A stretch of 64,000 bases of DNA, taken from the NCBI RefSeq assembly GCF_964355755.1, contig NC_092671.1, positions 33,189,304 through 33,253,303 on the forward strand, read 5' to 3'. The translations under genes were made by a program, and so were the position numbers. Every line of letters starts with the position of its first letter. Position 1 is the stretch's first letter. This document shows positions 11,691 through 23,639 of the stretch, piece after piece. The notes under the pieces were generated by a model. The model was given only the letters and a program-made list of their open reading frames with translations, was not told where the DNA came from and made no database searches. This stretch comes from Antedon mediterranea (Eukaryota > Echinodermata > Crinoidea > Comatulida > Antedonidae).

Positions 11691-12480
11691 CGTGGACGCG
11701 ACTCTATAGTTCACTATGTCGGTCGGTCTGTCGGTCTGTCTGTCGGTCTGTCGCTCTGTCTGTCGGTCCGGTATCACTATGCGTTTTATTGCTTTTCTGT
11801 ACTTTTTGAACTGTCAACATGTGGGCATTTACGTGAAATTGTGGACATCCTATTGTGAATGCCGTTAGAGTTGCGCAACGTGATTTACGCGCGATTTAAC
11901 GATTTTCTCGTATTTAACATAGGTCAAAAACCAAATAACATTTTAAATTGAAACTTTGCAAAAGTTTAATTTATATCAGGCGCTAACTTTCTGTTGAAAA
12001 AAAAATGTGTGTTTTATACAAAGTTACGCGCGCGCGCATTTAACATTTTAAAATGCGCAAAATAATTTTTAATCAACTTTCTACGCGTTTCTTGTCATTT
12101 TGAGCATGTAAAAAATTCCCATACGCGCGCAAATGTTTACGCGCGCTGCGCACGTAGCGTTAAATACATACTTTTTTCTCGTGATTTATGTTTTTGGAGC
12201 CTTTTCTAATAATTTTACCAACTTTTAAACAATTTCGACTTAAAATTACGTCATACGAGCACGTCGAATTGGATAATTTGCGCACGCTTTTGATGAAAGA
12301 GTTAAAAAATTTGTCAAAATTATGCCTTCTTAGTCGCGTGGACGCGACTCTATAGTTCACTATGCCGGTCGGTCGGTCTGTCGGTCGGTCTGTCTGTCGG
12401 TCTGTCGGTCTGTCTGTCGGTCCGGTATCACTATGCATTGTAGCACGCGACTTAATGGCTGTTGGCCTTGTTTATTATGC
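11690..12480 (+). mobile_element. GTCGGT-type dispersed element with duplicated end
   Basis: The module GACGCGACTCTATAGTTCAC followed by a (TCGG/TCTG)n tract and CCGGTATCACTATGC occurs twice in the same orientation, at 11692-11782 and 12335-12436. Between the copies are GCGCGC-rich segments (12024-12160). The second module continues into 'GTAGCACGCGACTTAATGGC'. The whole arrangement recurs inverted at 63425-64000, and shorter relatives lie at 14795-14890 and 39470-39570. It is a non-coding repeat family, and its class is uncertain. Confidence 0.6.
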
Positions 12481-12484
12481 TATT

Positions 12485-14790
12485 ATGTGTGTAAAATGTA
12501 TCCAAAAAGGGGGACAATATATTTTTTAATAATATTATATTGCTTGGACTGTCTTAAGCAAAATGATTGACTTAAGGCAAAGTTTTTTTTTGCTAAGCAA
12601 TTAAAAAAAATCTGCAGCCATATATTTACCGAGATTATGGGATTTAAGTACCTGTAAACATACAGTAGATATATCTCCAAGCTACAATTATTTATTTAAG
12701 TCTTACACACAACTACTGTTCTTCTAGACGTAATACATACATATACAATTCCCTGACATTTGTATAATATCTCAAAATAATATTAACCAAATTAAATTTG
12801 GCTTATTTGGTCCAATAGATTTTCCCATTGGGATAGAATGACATTTCGATTTAGTTTAGATTTGTTTGCCTGTTTTGTTCTGTGTGGCATAATATTTAAA
12901 TTTATTTCATGTATTCCCAATGTTTAATCTAACACATTTTAGCCCCTTCTTTTGTTTTATCCAAGGGCCACACGCGGCATACATCCATATCTGTTATGTA
13001 TTATGTTATGTCTCATATCAACTGTTTTTATACTTATTATTTGGGCTTCTGCTCTATATTTAATATATTTGTCACTATTTGGTCCCGTATGTTCAATCTT
13101 TCCTCTCATTCAACTTAAAAGAACCAACATCTTTATACATATACATAATATTTGTTTATTATTCCAATCTCCGTTTTGTTTCACTGGTTTGTTAGTTTCA
13201 CCAGGGAAGAGTACATGTCCACTATTCATTGCCACGTGTTCTAAAAAGTGCATTGCTTTCCAATTGTATTTGTATTTTAGTCAGCGATCCATGAATTCCC
13301 ATAGTATTTGGAGAAAAAAACCCGTGTATTATTGTTGTTATTATTGTAATGCTATTGTTTTTATTTTTGCGATGCGGACAAAACCTTGGTGCAATAAAAT
13401 GGTGATAACAAGATTCGCCTTTGATACAAATCATCAACTGCTTTTTTTATGATAAATTGTTTTGATCAAGTTTTAAAATAAACAATGCAAACACGGTTTT
13501 CCTATGATTAGATAGAAAGAAATCAAAATAATTTAATTTTATTGACATTTGGACCCTGTGAGATTTCTTTATTGCAAGAACAGTTGTTGAGTTCTGGTAT
13601 GTATAATATATTTAAAGGATCTAGCTGAATGCGCACAAAAAGGTTAATTATTGTACACAGAGTAATGGCGATAACTCAAATTATTTTACTCAATTATCTG
13701 TGCGATAATTCGAACTGCAGGTTGACACACCAGACATATCTAACATATAAATACAAATTATTATTATTTTATATATGTTTGTTGGTTATACCAATTTAAT
13801 ACATGAATATTCATGACAATCAATAATTCATACATTTATACGCAATCGTTTGATTATCTTTAATGCAGTTGTATCAGCATCTCATTAATTGGGAACCTCG
13901 AAAAGAACCCCCCTCTGTGGTTTGTAAAAGTAGGCCTAATCTAGAAAAGAAGCCCATCATAAAATACACATAAGAGACCAAAACAAAGAAGATATTCCGA
14001 GGTTTTACGATATTGCATTATTAAATTTAGGCCTAAACATTTCGTGACAGGTTTGCTGTACACACAATGACTACACTAATTACCATATGTAAATTATTTT
14101 ATTTAGGGCCTACGTTAAGTTGAAACACTTTTAGTCAGAAACATGTCCATAACCATCAAACATTTTTTTAATATGTTGTAAATTTACGACTATTAGTTTA
14201 GGTAATTAGAGATTTTAGTTTCAGTGATTTACCGTTACATTTACTAACCTTACTACGTACGACGAATTTTCCAAATTGAGGTTTATCGGAAATATATATC
14301 AACTTTTGATATTTGTTATTGCGCTGTCGCACTTTAATACTTTAGAGAGCATTTATATCCCAACGTATGCCACATTTATTGGATATCCTGGATAAAAAGA
14401 GGTGTGACGTAGTAATACATGAGTTCAGTTACTTTCTATTGGAAATAGCGACCCACGTTTTCGACACTCACATTACCGGGTATAGAAACAATTTGTTTGT
14501 ATGTGGTGGAGTACAAAGTGCCAAAACTTTAAAATTGCATACATTTAAAATCCCTTGTACAATTCTAATGTAACTCTGAACATATTTAAATGTGTAGTAA
14601 CTTAAAACATGAATAAAGAGTATCGCAAACACTGGGCCTAAACTAATACGCTAGGAATGATTATAAACTAAGTTTTCTATGTAAAAACAAAGGAAATAAG
14701 TCCTATCAACGGTGTGTTATGATTTTATACCCAACTCAATTATTGTAGGCTAAACGTTTTTTTTTTTTGCCATTTCCCTTTAAACAACTC
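12485..14790. other. Intergenic, nothing firmly recognised
   Basis: The longest frame (12952-13452, +, 166 codons, opening with TTG) is cysteine- and hydrophobic-rich and matches no family. The minus strand over the same interval is partly open and may be an old transposon remnant, but I cannot name it. The remainder is AT-rich. Confidence 0.4.
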
Positions 14791-14794
14791 TACA

Positions 14795-14890
14795 GCTTAC
14801 TATGTCGGTCGGTTGGTCAGTCGGTCGTTCGGTTGGTCGGTAAACATTAACTTGAGCACTTGACTGTAGCCATGGTATATGGCCTTGTTG
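14795..14890 (+). mobile_element. GTCGGT-type dispersed element, short relative
   Basis: 'CTCTACAGCTTACTATGTCGG' is followed by GGTCGGT-type repeats, 'TAAACATTAACTTGAGCACT' and 'GTATATGGCCTTGTT'. The same order is found at 39470-39570, which shows a dispersed family related to the elements at 11.7-12.5 kb and 63.4-64 kb. Confidence 0.6.
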
Positions 14891-14899
14891 TTTTCAATC

Positions 14900-15755
14900 A
14901 TTGTTACTCTATAGTAACGTCCTCTTCATCAAAGTGCAATGCAAAACAATACAATACATACTTAGATATAGATATATTATAGATAGTTAAAATCGCATTC
15001 TGGACCACCATGTAACCTTGAAACTCACACATCGGTAACTTTTTCGTATCACTTTACATAAATTATTTTATTTTGTACTATCTGGATTCAGGTCAGTTGT
15101 AATTGTACATTTCATCTTCCCGAAGGGTCTCTTCATATCTTTCAGCTGTCACCAAACGGCACTCATTCGTCTGTCCACAACGATAGGTGCTGAGATGGAG
15201 GACCAAAGGTAAACCCTACTTTTTCGAACTATGTAATTTGCAGTATATTTTATTTATTTACACAATTTTGTTGTTCAATCAATTGTTTGTATGTTCAATA
15301 GTACCAAAAAAAGCGGGTGCTTTTCAATTTGGAAAGCATTTACATACACACGGACCAGAAACATCCAGAAACTAAATACTGTATGTACATTATAAAATTG
15401 GTAACATCAATTATGTGTCAACCACGACCTGCGGGGAAAGAGGTGGAGTGGAATTCCCTATTACTTTAATGACTTTAAAGCGCACATAACACCTCACCAC
15501 AGGAGAGGTTTAAACACAGGAGGAACAATGTTCGAAGGCACTAACCAATCATAAGACATGCATCAGCTTCTTCTAATATTTGCACACGAAAAATTGGACA
15601 TTGGACCTTCTGATTTAAATCATCATCGATTCTTATGCAAGAACATAATATTCTACCAACAGAAAAATGACAAAGAACAGATTTCAAGTCTGCTACCAAT
15701 TTTAGTGATATAGATTCCCCCCCCCCCCTCCCACCTTTGAATTAACCCTAAACCA
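14900..15755. other. Intergenic, nothing recognised
   Basis: No supported genes. A nearly pure poly-C run (about 15716-15735) sits immediately before the LINE fragment. Confidence 0.5.
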
Positions 15756-15756
15756 C

Positions 15757-18498
15757 TTGAAAATCTCTCGACCATTCGAATTGAGTCCTACATCAGTTAT
15801 AGGAAATATTACACCCAACGGATACTCTCTCAAACATGCTCCCCGTGCTGGTACTAAAAGAGGTGGTGGAGTTGCACTTCTTTACAAGGAAAGCATAGCG
15901 GTTAAATGTTATGACACGGGATTATTACCAAAATCATTTGAACTGCTAAATGTGGAAATAGTCAGCAATGCATCCTCAGTTTTCCTCGTAGCAGTATATC
16001 GTCCTCAAAGCAAATCAACGGGTTGCAGTCTAAATGTTTTCACTGAAGAATTCTCAACTTTGGTTGATCACTATGTATTGAAGCCGGCTCCCATACTATT
16101 CGTTGGAGACTTTAACATTTCGGAATCACATTTTCGGAATCTACTTGTAGCAAGCAGTCTTCAACAGCATGTGTCTACACCTACACACCGACATGGTCAT
16201 ACATTAGACTTGCTGATCACTCGTTCATCTGATCCTTCTGTTTTCTCAAACCTTAATGTCATTGATGGTATATCAGATCACTATGCAATCACATGTAATC
16301 TCCTTATCAAGAAGCCACCCATAATCACTAAATCCATCGAAACTCGTCATTGGAATGCTATAAATTTTGAGACATTATGTAAAGATATCACACAGTCTGA
16401 TCTCGGAACTTCGCTCTCAAATCTTGATTTATCAAGTAAAGTACGACTATATGTCACCACTTTGAGTGAACTTCTTGACAAACACGCACCACCGAAAAAG
16501 AGAACAGTAAAGGTCCGACCAAACACTAGTTGGTATAACAGTGACATCTATGCTGAGAAAAGAACAAAGCGTAAGCTTGAAAAGAAATGGAGAATCTCTC
16601 ATCTGGAAATAGATCGTCAAGCTTACATTGCACAGAAGAGGAATGTAAATTCCATGGTAAGAAAGGCAAAGGCCAACTACTACATTGGCTTGTGTGAAGA
16701 ACATGCAGCAGATCAGAAAGGACTTTTTAAAATTGTTAACCAACTCCTTCATCATCGCCAGGTATCACCTCTCCCAGATAGTCTTTCTGACCTAGATATT
16801 GCGAACAGGTTCTGTCAGTTTTTCACAGACAAGATCAAGATCATCAGAGACGACTTCAAGATTGATGACATGCCATTTAATGAGCCTGTGACAGCTGTTC
16901 ATCAGCATCTCACAACATTTACACCAGCATCTCAAGATGAGATCCGCAACATTCTGATGAAATCACCAACAAAATCATGCAGGTTAGATCCAGTTCCTAC
17001 TTCTATACTGAAGAAGTGTATAGACGCAGTCGTTCCAATAATAACGGAAATCATTAACCATTCTCTTAATACCGGCATAGTGCCAGATGAACTGAAAATT
17101 GCTCACGTTCGTCCTTTAATAAAAAAGCAAAACTTGGATCATAACACGCTGAAAAATTACCGCCCGGTGTCGAATCTTTCTTTTCTTGGAAAGACTCTGG
17201 AGCGTGTAGTGACATCACGCATTACTCCATATCTTCAAAAGCATAATTTAAATGAGAATTACCAGTCGGCATATCGTGCATGTCATAGCACGGAGAGTTC
17301 CCTTTTAAAGGTACAGAATGATTTGTTACAAGGAATGAATGATGGGAAAATAACGCTATTGGTGTTGTTGGATTTGTCAGCAGCGTTTGATACAGTTGAT
17401 CACCGAAGACTGATAACCCGTCTGAGAAATCGCATTGGCATAAATGGTGTTGCTCTTAACTGGTTCCAGTCATATCTTACAGGAAGACGTCAGCTAGTCT
17501 GTATCAATGATGCATTCTCAGATGAAGCTTGCCTGGAATATGGTGTACCACAGGGGTCAGTAATTGGGCCTGGCCAGTTTTCCATTTATACGCTTCCCCT
17601 TGGTGACATTATTCGCAAACACAGTCTACATTTCCATTTCTATGCAGATGATACACAGATTTATGTGTCAGTAAATCCAGTGCAAAGGGATGTTGCTGCA
17701 GCAATCAGTAAGATGGAAGCCTGTATAGAAGATGTTCGCAATTGGATGACAACAAATTACCTAAAGTTGAATGATGGAAAGACAGAGTTTATTATCGTCG
17801 GGTCTAAATGTAACATCTCCAAAATCAACATCACACACATCAGAATCGGAAACTCTAACATCGCTCCCTCATCGGTGGTCCGGAATCTGGGAATCATGCT
17901 GGATAGTAATCTCACTATGGAAGCACAAATAACAACTGTATCCAAAGCAGCATGCATATCGATTAGGAACCTTGGTCGTATTCGCGGTAATCTTAACAAG
18001 AAAACAGCTGAATTGATTGTACACTCATTTGTCACTTCTAAAATTGACATTGGTAATGCCTTGTTGTTTGGCATACCAAAATCTCAAATACAACGTTTGC
18101 AGCGCTTGCAAAATATGGCAGCTAGAATTGTAACTTATACAAAATCAAACGCTCACATAACTCCTGTCCTGATGGATTTGCATTGGTTGCCTGTTCAACA
18201 ACGTATTAAGTACAAACTTGCGTTGTTTGTATTCAAGATCCTAAATGACAGTGCTCCTGCTTATTTATCTGACCTTGTGGATCGTTACGAATCATCCCGC
18301 AGAGGCCTACGATCATTGTCACAAAACCTTCTTCAAGAGCGTAGAGCGAAAAATCAGTGGGGTCAGAGATCTTTTTACGTTGCGGCCGCAAGTGTATGGA
18401 ACAGCTTACCAGCAACAGTTAAATGCTCAACTAGTCTAAACAGTTTCAAGAACAACCTAAAGACGTCGCTATTCGCTGATGTTCTCGCACGTTGTTAA
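15757..18498 (+). CDS. LINE ORF2: endonuclease/reverse transcriptase, N-truncated
   Basis: The open frame runs 913 codons but opens with TTG. No initiator is expected because the 5' end of the element is missing. Visible parts in order: the rest of an APE-type endonuclease (GDFN near residue 119, ISDHYAI near 170); a linker; the reverse transcriptase with RPVSNLSFLGKTLE, LLDLSAAFDTVDH, GVPQGSVIGP and the catalytic YADDTQIYV; and a C-terminal module ending with VWNSLPATVK and SFKNNLKTSLF. These motifs fit L2-like non-LTR elements. The catalytic YADD and the SDH of the endonuclease are intact. The first endonuclease motifs are absent, so this copy cannot be autonomous. Confidence 0.9.
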   Translation: MKISRPFELSPTSVIGNITPNGYSLKHAPRAGTKRGGGVALLYKESIAVKCYDTGLLPKSFELLNVEIVSNASSVFLVAVYRPQSKSTGCSLNVFTEEFSTLVDHYVLKPAPILFVGDFNISESHFRNLLVASSLQQHVSTPTHRHGHTLDLLITRSSDPSVFSNLNVIDGISDHYAITCNLLIKKPPIITKSIETRHWNAINFETLCKDITQSDLGTSLSNLDLSSKVRLYVTTLSELLDKHAPPKKRTVKVRPNTSWYNSDIYAEKRTKRKLEKKWRISHLEIDRQAYIAQKRNVNSMVRKAKANYYIGLCEEHAADQKGLFKIVNQLLHHRQVSPLPDSLSDLDIANRFCQFFTDKIKIIRDDFKIDDMPFNEPVTAVHQHLTTFTPASQDEIRNILMKSPTKSCRLDPVPTSILKKCIDAVVPIITEIINHSLNTGIVPDELKIAHVRPLIKKQNLDHNTLKNYRPVSNLSFLGKTLERVVTSRITPYLQKHNLNENYQSAYRACHSTESSLLKVQNDLLQGMNDGKITLLVLLDLSAAFDTVDHRRLITRLRNRIGINGVALNWFQSYLTGRRQLVCINDAFSDEACLEYGVPQGSVIGPGQFSIYTLPLGDIIRKHSLHFHFYADDTQIYVSVNPVQRDVAAAISKMEACIEDVRNWMTTNYLKLNDGKTEFIIVGSKCNISKINITHIRIGNSNIAPSSVVRNLGIMLDSNLTMEAQITTVSKAACISIRNLGRIRGNLNKKTAELIVHSFVTSKIDIGNALLFGIPKSQIQRLQRLQNMAARIVTYTKSNAHITPVLMDLHWLPVQQRIKYKLALFVFKILNDSAPAYLSDLVDRYESSRRGLRSLSQNLLQERRAKNQWGQRSFYVAAASVWNSLPATVKCSTSLNSFKNNLKTSLFADVLARC

Positions 18499-18577
18499 TG
18501 CACAAAGCGCCATGAGCGCCACATGGGTGGAGGATACCGGCGCTATATAAGTTTTCATTTATTATTATTATTATTAC
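15757..18577 (+). mobile_element. L2/CR1-clade LINE retrotransposon, 5'-truncated
   Basis: The element begins inside the endonuclease domain and ends after GGCGCTATATAAG with an (ATT)n tail at 18549-18577, the usual 3' microsatellite ending of this clade. 5' truncation is the typical product of target-primed reverse transcription. The long uninterrupted frame suggests a fairly recent insertion. The left boundary is uncertain by some tens of bases, and I found no clear target-site duplication. Confidence 0.85.
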
Positions 18578-18579
18578 TG

Positions 18580-19210
18580 AAATACCAAATCTGGGGGAGT
18601 CTTCTGGAAATAATTATAACAAAACCTAATAATATTAGGTTGATGATTATTGTTACAATTTGTAACTCTCATTAGAATTACTTGTGGGAATTGATGTTAA
18701 TTATTTTATCTGCTAGAGTCCGTACTTTTAATTTAGTTTAAGTTCATCAGATGAAATTATCGATTGAAGTCTAAGCTCGTTAATTACAAGTTGCTTAGTT
18801 AAAGAGATGAAATGCTAATTTATTATGCTATGAAAGGAACACTATGAATAGTCTGTACTTTTTATAATTAATAGCAGAAAAAGGGCAATTATGGGGGGTT
18901 TTGTACAAAATCACTCGTTTAGAGGTAAGGTCAGTTTTCTCCTATCGTTGTTCACTTAATGAACATTCTTCATTCGTTTAATCATTCATTATAACCAGTA
19001 ATTGACAATGTGTCATCTTCTAATCTATTCATCAGAAATTCCACTTGAGGTCTTCAAGATCTCGCAGTCGAGAAGGCTGATGCTTACGGATAGTTTTTGT
19101 TAATAATTTTATATTATTAATTACCACAACTTTTATGTTAAAGGTTGGCTCCGGTTATACACTTTCTATAGTTTATTAATATTATTATTATGAAATATAA
19201 TCCTTAACAT
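18580..19210. other. AT-rich DNA, nothing recognised
   Basis: No frames, repeats or RNA features that can be supported. Confidence 0.5.
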
Positions 19211-19219
19211 AAACAGAAA

Positions 19220-19441
19220 ATGCAGGTATATGCTTATTGTGTAATTGTAATGAAAAGGAAACTGTATCATTTCGTATTTGAATGCAAAAGACTTGAGTAC
19301 GTAAGACAACCAATACTCATGAACCTTACAGATGAACTAAACAACAATAATCTATCCATGCTCTGGGAATTGTTTACTATTGGTACTAGCTCTCTAGATC
19401 TTAGGGTCTGCTGTATAACACAAAATTACCGTTTATTTTAA
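19220..19441 (+). pseudogene. Remnant of a LINE reverse-transcriptase C-terminus
   Basis: A 73-codon frame contains YHFVFECKRLEYVRQPIL followed by SMLWELFT. This resembles the 'C..C....E.H.F..C..Y...R..Y' knuckle-like tail found after the reverse transcriptase of many LINE polyproteins. The upstream reverse-transcriptase part is not recognisable, so this is a short relic. Confidence 0.45.
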
Positions 19442-19449
19442 AATGGATT

Positions 19450-20835
19450 AAAAATAACAAAAGACCGCGTTTCTGTCCAATTTAAATCAATGGGTGATCG
19501 TTGACAAAAATCGTTAGAATTACCCAAAATGAAATTAGTCATGGCATTGTTTGTAAATTACAATTTTGGTGGTTCTTATAACATAAAACAGTTCCTGTAA
19601 AGGTCTGCTTTATTGCTAATGAAAATTAAGTGGGTTATTGTCAATATTGTTACAACATTTTGATAGGTCTACCGTATTTTATAATTTAAAAATAAAAATC
19701 TTTAAAATGATTGCAAACATTTAGACACATTTAGAGGCGGATGTCGATGGTGCACATGATCTGATGTAGCTTTCAAAACTATGCTTGATAATTATACACA
19801 AGTATATATTTTCCGTCCGTAAGAATGGTTAAGAAATAAATACCATTTTATGGGCAATTGACATTATTTCATAAGCTATTTGATCTATACTATTCATAAA
19901 TAGACATTTCCGAATCAAATAAGATTTAATCAATGTTGTAACAATCTTTCTGGTTTTAGAAGCTGTTCTATTGTGTTGAGTCCTCTATTACATCCTTGAT
20001 ACTCTTTTCATTTCCGTTTGATTGGATTCAAATTAAGTGTATATTCAACGATGAATATCCAGGTGAATTTGAAGCTGCTTGATTGTGTTGAAAAGTGAAA
20101 TTACTTTTTGTTGATGGTGAAGACATGTACTTAGGCTCTTTATGGTAGTTTTTTGGCTGCCGTTTATTATACGAGTGCAATATTTAGGCCTAAATCAACA
20201 CTTTTCAACCTGAACACATCGCTTCCCCATCATAATTTAGATGTATATCTCATTGTTTATTATGTAGGTGAACGTCGCATATCTCTTAGGCCTATGTTGT
20301 ATTGGTATATTATTAAAAAATACCTTGTACCCGATATCTATTCAATGTTGGCTAACAAACTCGGCTTTATCCCGACCAGAAGTAATAAAACAATGCATTA
20401 CATCTCCTCATAATACTGATACTGATCACACTTGATTTTTTTTTATAAAACATTATTCTTCGTTTTAGTTCTTGGTTAGGCTTATTTTTTTTGGCCTTCC
20501 ATTTTCTATTATGATGATATTTGATATTATAAATAATGGTTGAAAATCACGTATTGTTTTATTTTTTATTCGAGCTCATTGGAATTTGGTTCATTGGCTT
20601 GCATATGTAATTTGTTCAGACCTTTTCTACCACTGCGATCGAGAACAGACTTGAACTCATGCCGATTGTGTATAGCCAATGATTTGCCTTAACAGTTTGG
20701 CCACTCGATTCGCAAGATGTTCGCTGACACTTGACTCAGTCTGATCTTGATTAGATACATCCATTCTAATTTGTCAGCTTTAGAATTTACCTTAATACAC
20801 TAAAGTTCATTAAAGAGATTTAAAAGCATTCGTGA
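19450..20835. other. AT-rich DNA, nothing recognised
   Basis: Contains only short chance frames (for example 20153-20413) and two TAGGCCTA octamers (20185 and 20287). Confidence 0.5.
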
Positions 20836-20837
20836 AT

Positions 20838-21720
20838 TCATTCATTCATTCATTCTGCTTTTATTCAATATTTCTCTTTGCAGTATATATAAAATAAAAC
20901 TGAATTGCGAGAGATTTACATATAAAATTGGTACAAGCTTTCAAACATCAAAATTTACAACATTAAAAAGTTAAAAAGTTAAAAAAAAAAAAAATATTTT
21001 TAAAAAGGAGATATTACACATGGAAGAAACTGATGAAAGTACTTATTACTTATTATTATTATTATTGTTGTGTTTATTTTGGTTTATTAATTAGTCTACA
21101 CAGTGCTGGGAAACATGAGTTGTTGAATCTTTTAGTATTGCCATATATTTCACTTTGCTTCTTAGCATTCCTAAGTATCCTGCCACACGTTTCGCCTCTC
21201 AATTTAGGAAGTGCGTTAGGAACGATTTTGTTAAGATTTTTAGCAAAATCAAGAAGAATATCTTCTCTTCTTTGATCTAAAAATTTAAGATTAAATAGTT
21301 TAATTGCTTGATCATAGGATGCATATTTTTGTCCGAGAATTATTCTACATGCGCGTTTCTGTATAGATTCAAGCTCCATGGATTGTGCTATGGTTAAGGC
21401 AGAGTGCCATACCGGACACGCATATTCAGTTACAGGTCTTATGTGGCTAATATACATTTGACGCAGATGGTTACAAGGCATTCCAAATCTTTTTAAACAT
21501 GTCAACATATGTAATCTCTTACTAGCTCTATTAACAACATCGTGGATATGCATATTCCATTTCAGATCATTAGTAATCTGAACCCCAAGTAACTTTAAGC
21601 ATTCAACATTGGTTATTTTTATATTATTTATCGTAAATGATTTAACAATGGGTTGAGATTTGGCAAAAGAAATGTTCATAAAGTTAGTTTTTTCAATATT
21701 AATTATCATATCCCAATTAG
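20838..21720 (-). mobile_element. LINE 3' fragment, CR1/Daphne-like
   Basis: The minus-strand frame 21709-21074 (211 codons) is the C-terminal part of a non-LTR reverse transcriptase. Recognisable stretches are CLKLLGVQITNDLKWNMHI, YISHIRPVTEYACPVWH and ELESIQKRACRIILG, followed by a basic tail. The catalytic core (YADD) is absent because the copy is 5'-truncated. The probable 3' end is the (GAAT)n run read on the minus strand at 20837-20858, a common terminal microsatellite for such elements. Confidence 0.8.
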
Positions 21721-21724
21721 GCTT

Positions 21725-22480
21725 TATTTATTGCGAAGCAATACAGTACATAAACAACCTTTCACGTTCTCCATTTTCTAAATGAATTATTCATATTAAA
21801 AAAGTTAGAGCAAACAGCTATTCTTGGCCAGTTTCTTTGATATTCTCCTTGAACTGACACATTTAAAAATGAATTGCAATATACGCTAAATCAAAGGATG
21901 AATTAATTTTTAGACATTAAGATTCACCACCAAAGTAGACCTAACATGATTTAACCGCGCGCATTCGTGAATCCTTATTAGGCTTAATTTGTTACGAAGT
22001 ATTATAGAGTAAACAGCATGTCATGTTTACGACATTTTTATAAATACATTATTCATTGAAGAAAAACTGTTGTACTCCTTGCCCATTGTGACAAAATTAT
22101 ACATGTTTGTAATATAGCCTAAATCAAAATAAATTTAATTTAAAGAAATGTATGGAAGCCTAACATTTTATATCCGTACCGGTAATGAGCTTACCCCTTA
22201 AGCCAGACAGAATTTAACACAGGGAGTGATAACTAAAAGGCTTGTAGATCGTTGGAAGAGAAACCTAATGTTTCAAGTAATTAACCTATTTTGTTGATTA
22301 GTTCGGCATAGTTGCTACACTGAACAGAAACGGAAATCAGTTCTAATTAAGTCAATCAGATGTTTAAATGATGTGATGTTGTTGGATGTAATTACTTTAT
22401 GGCTGTTCGTTCAAGTATGAATGTTAGAATATTTTATTACAGTTATTTATTTTTTTATTGTATGTCTTTAGGCAATGTAG
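21725..22480. other. AT-rich DNA, nothing recognised
   Basis: No coding, RNA or repeat structure I can support. Confidence 0.5.
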
Positions 22481-22484
22481 CCAA

Positions 22485-22795
22485 GGATTACCAATAGTAA
22501 ATTAATCACTGTCCTATCAGATAGGTGGAAATCCCCCTGATACAGGGGCTTTTTAGTGAACCAGTTCACCGGGGTAAGGCCCTACTCTTTCTCGAATAAT
22601 GAACTGGGTTCTTTAAAGTGCACATGGGTTATAACTGTTTACACTGGACCTACAGTTTATAGTCCTTATCCGAGAAGACTTTTTCCACCACCAGAACTAG
22701 GAGCAAGTCGGCCTCAAACCCTTGCCGATCTTGTTGGCTTTTCGGGTACGGTAAACGGCGCCCCTGCCTTTACCGCTCGGCCATTTGACTCACTA
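22485..22795 (-). mobile_element. tRNA-derived SINE, best-preserved copy
   Basis: Read on the minus strand the element starts with a tRNA-like head: GGCCGAGCGGTAAAGGC (A-box region) and CGGCAAGGGTTTGAGGC (B-box region). This resembles a class II tRNA (Leu or Ser type). It is followed by a body with GATAAGGACTATAAACTG and ATGTGCACTTTAAAGAACC. The same body occurs at 42965-43160 and in fragments at 3165, 4561 and 37370, so the unit is a dispersed SINE family. Its 3' part ends near the 'ATAGTAAATTAATCACTG' block. Confidence 0.75.
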
Positions 22796-22819
22796 AAAAA
22801 AACAACAGTGTCAATACGA

Positions 22820-23620
22820 ATTGAAACAATTTTGTCTGCTGTACGAATTGTAAACAATAAGACATGGTATTTATGTCAGTATGAATTGTAAGAATTCGAT
22901 TGTGTCTTTGTTTCAGTACGGATTGTCACAATTCGACAGTATCTCTATGTCAGTACGGATTGTGAAAATCCGACAGTATCTTTGTGTGAACTGTCATCAT
23001 TTGACAGTATGTTTTGTGCCAGTACGGATTGTCACAATTGGACAGCATTTTGTGCCAGTACCGATTTTCACAAATCGACAGCCTCTTTGTGTGAGTTTGA
23101 TTTCATAGAATCTTTGTGTCGTAGAGATTGTCACAATTCGACAGTATTGCTTTACTCCACAGTTTCTGTATGTTACTAGGGATTGTCACAATTCGACAGT
23201 ATATTAATTTGTGTCAGTACGGATTGTCACAATTCAGCAGTATCTTTGTGTCAGTGCGGATTGTCACAATTCTACAGTATTTCTGTATTCCACAGTATCT
23301 CTGTTTCAGTACGGATTTTCACAATTCGACTGTATCTTTGTGTGAGTAGGATTGTCACAATTTTGACAGTATAGTTGTGTCAGTAGAGATTGTCACAATT
23401 CGACAGTATTTCTGTACTCCACAGTATCTCTGTTTTTTCAGTAGGATTGTCACAATTTCGACAGTATCTTCGTTTCAGTACGGATTGTGAAGATCAGTAT
23501 CTCTGTATCAACTGTCATCATTTGACAGTATTTTTGTGACAGTACGGATTGTCACAATTGGACAGCATTTTGTGCCAGCCTCTTTGTGTGAAATAGGATT
23601 TTCGCAATTTCACAGAATCA
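22820..23620 (+). repeat. Diverged tandem array, unit about 36-37 bp
   Basis: About twenty imperfect copies of a unit built on AGTACGGATTGTCACAATTC followed by GACAGTATCTTTGTGTC. Unit lengths vary and some copies carry deletions or a 'CTGTATTCCACAGTATCTC' insertion. Several overlapping short frames are open through it, which is expected for a tandem repeat and is not evidence of a gene. Confidence 0.85.
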
Positions 23621-23639
23621 TTGTTAAAAGAAATAAATT

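Noticed and set aside
11690-12160. GCGCGC-rich stretch as a CpG-island promoter
   Set aside because: The same GC-rich words recur at 63.8 kb within the same dispersed element, so they belong to the repeat.
12952-13452. 166-codon + frame with hydrophobic stretches as a membrane protein
   Set aside because: It opens with TTG, is cysteine-rich without pattern, and has no splice or family support. The complementary strand may be an old repeat remnant.
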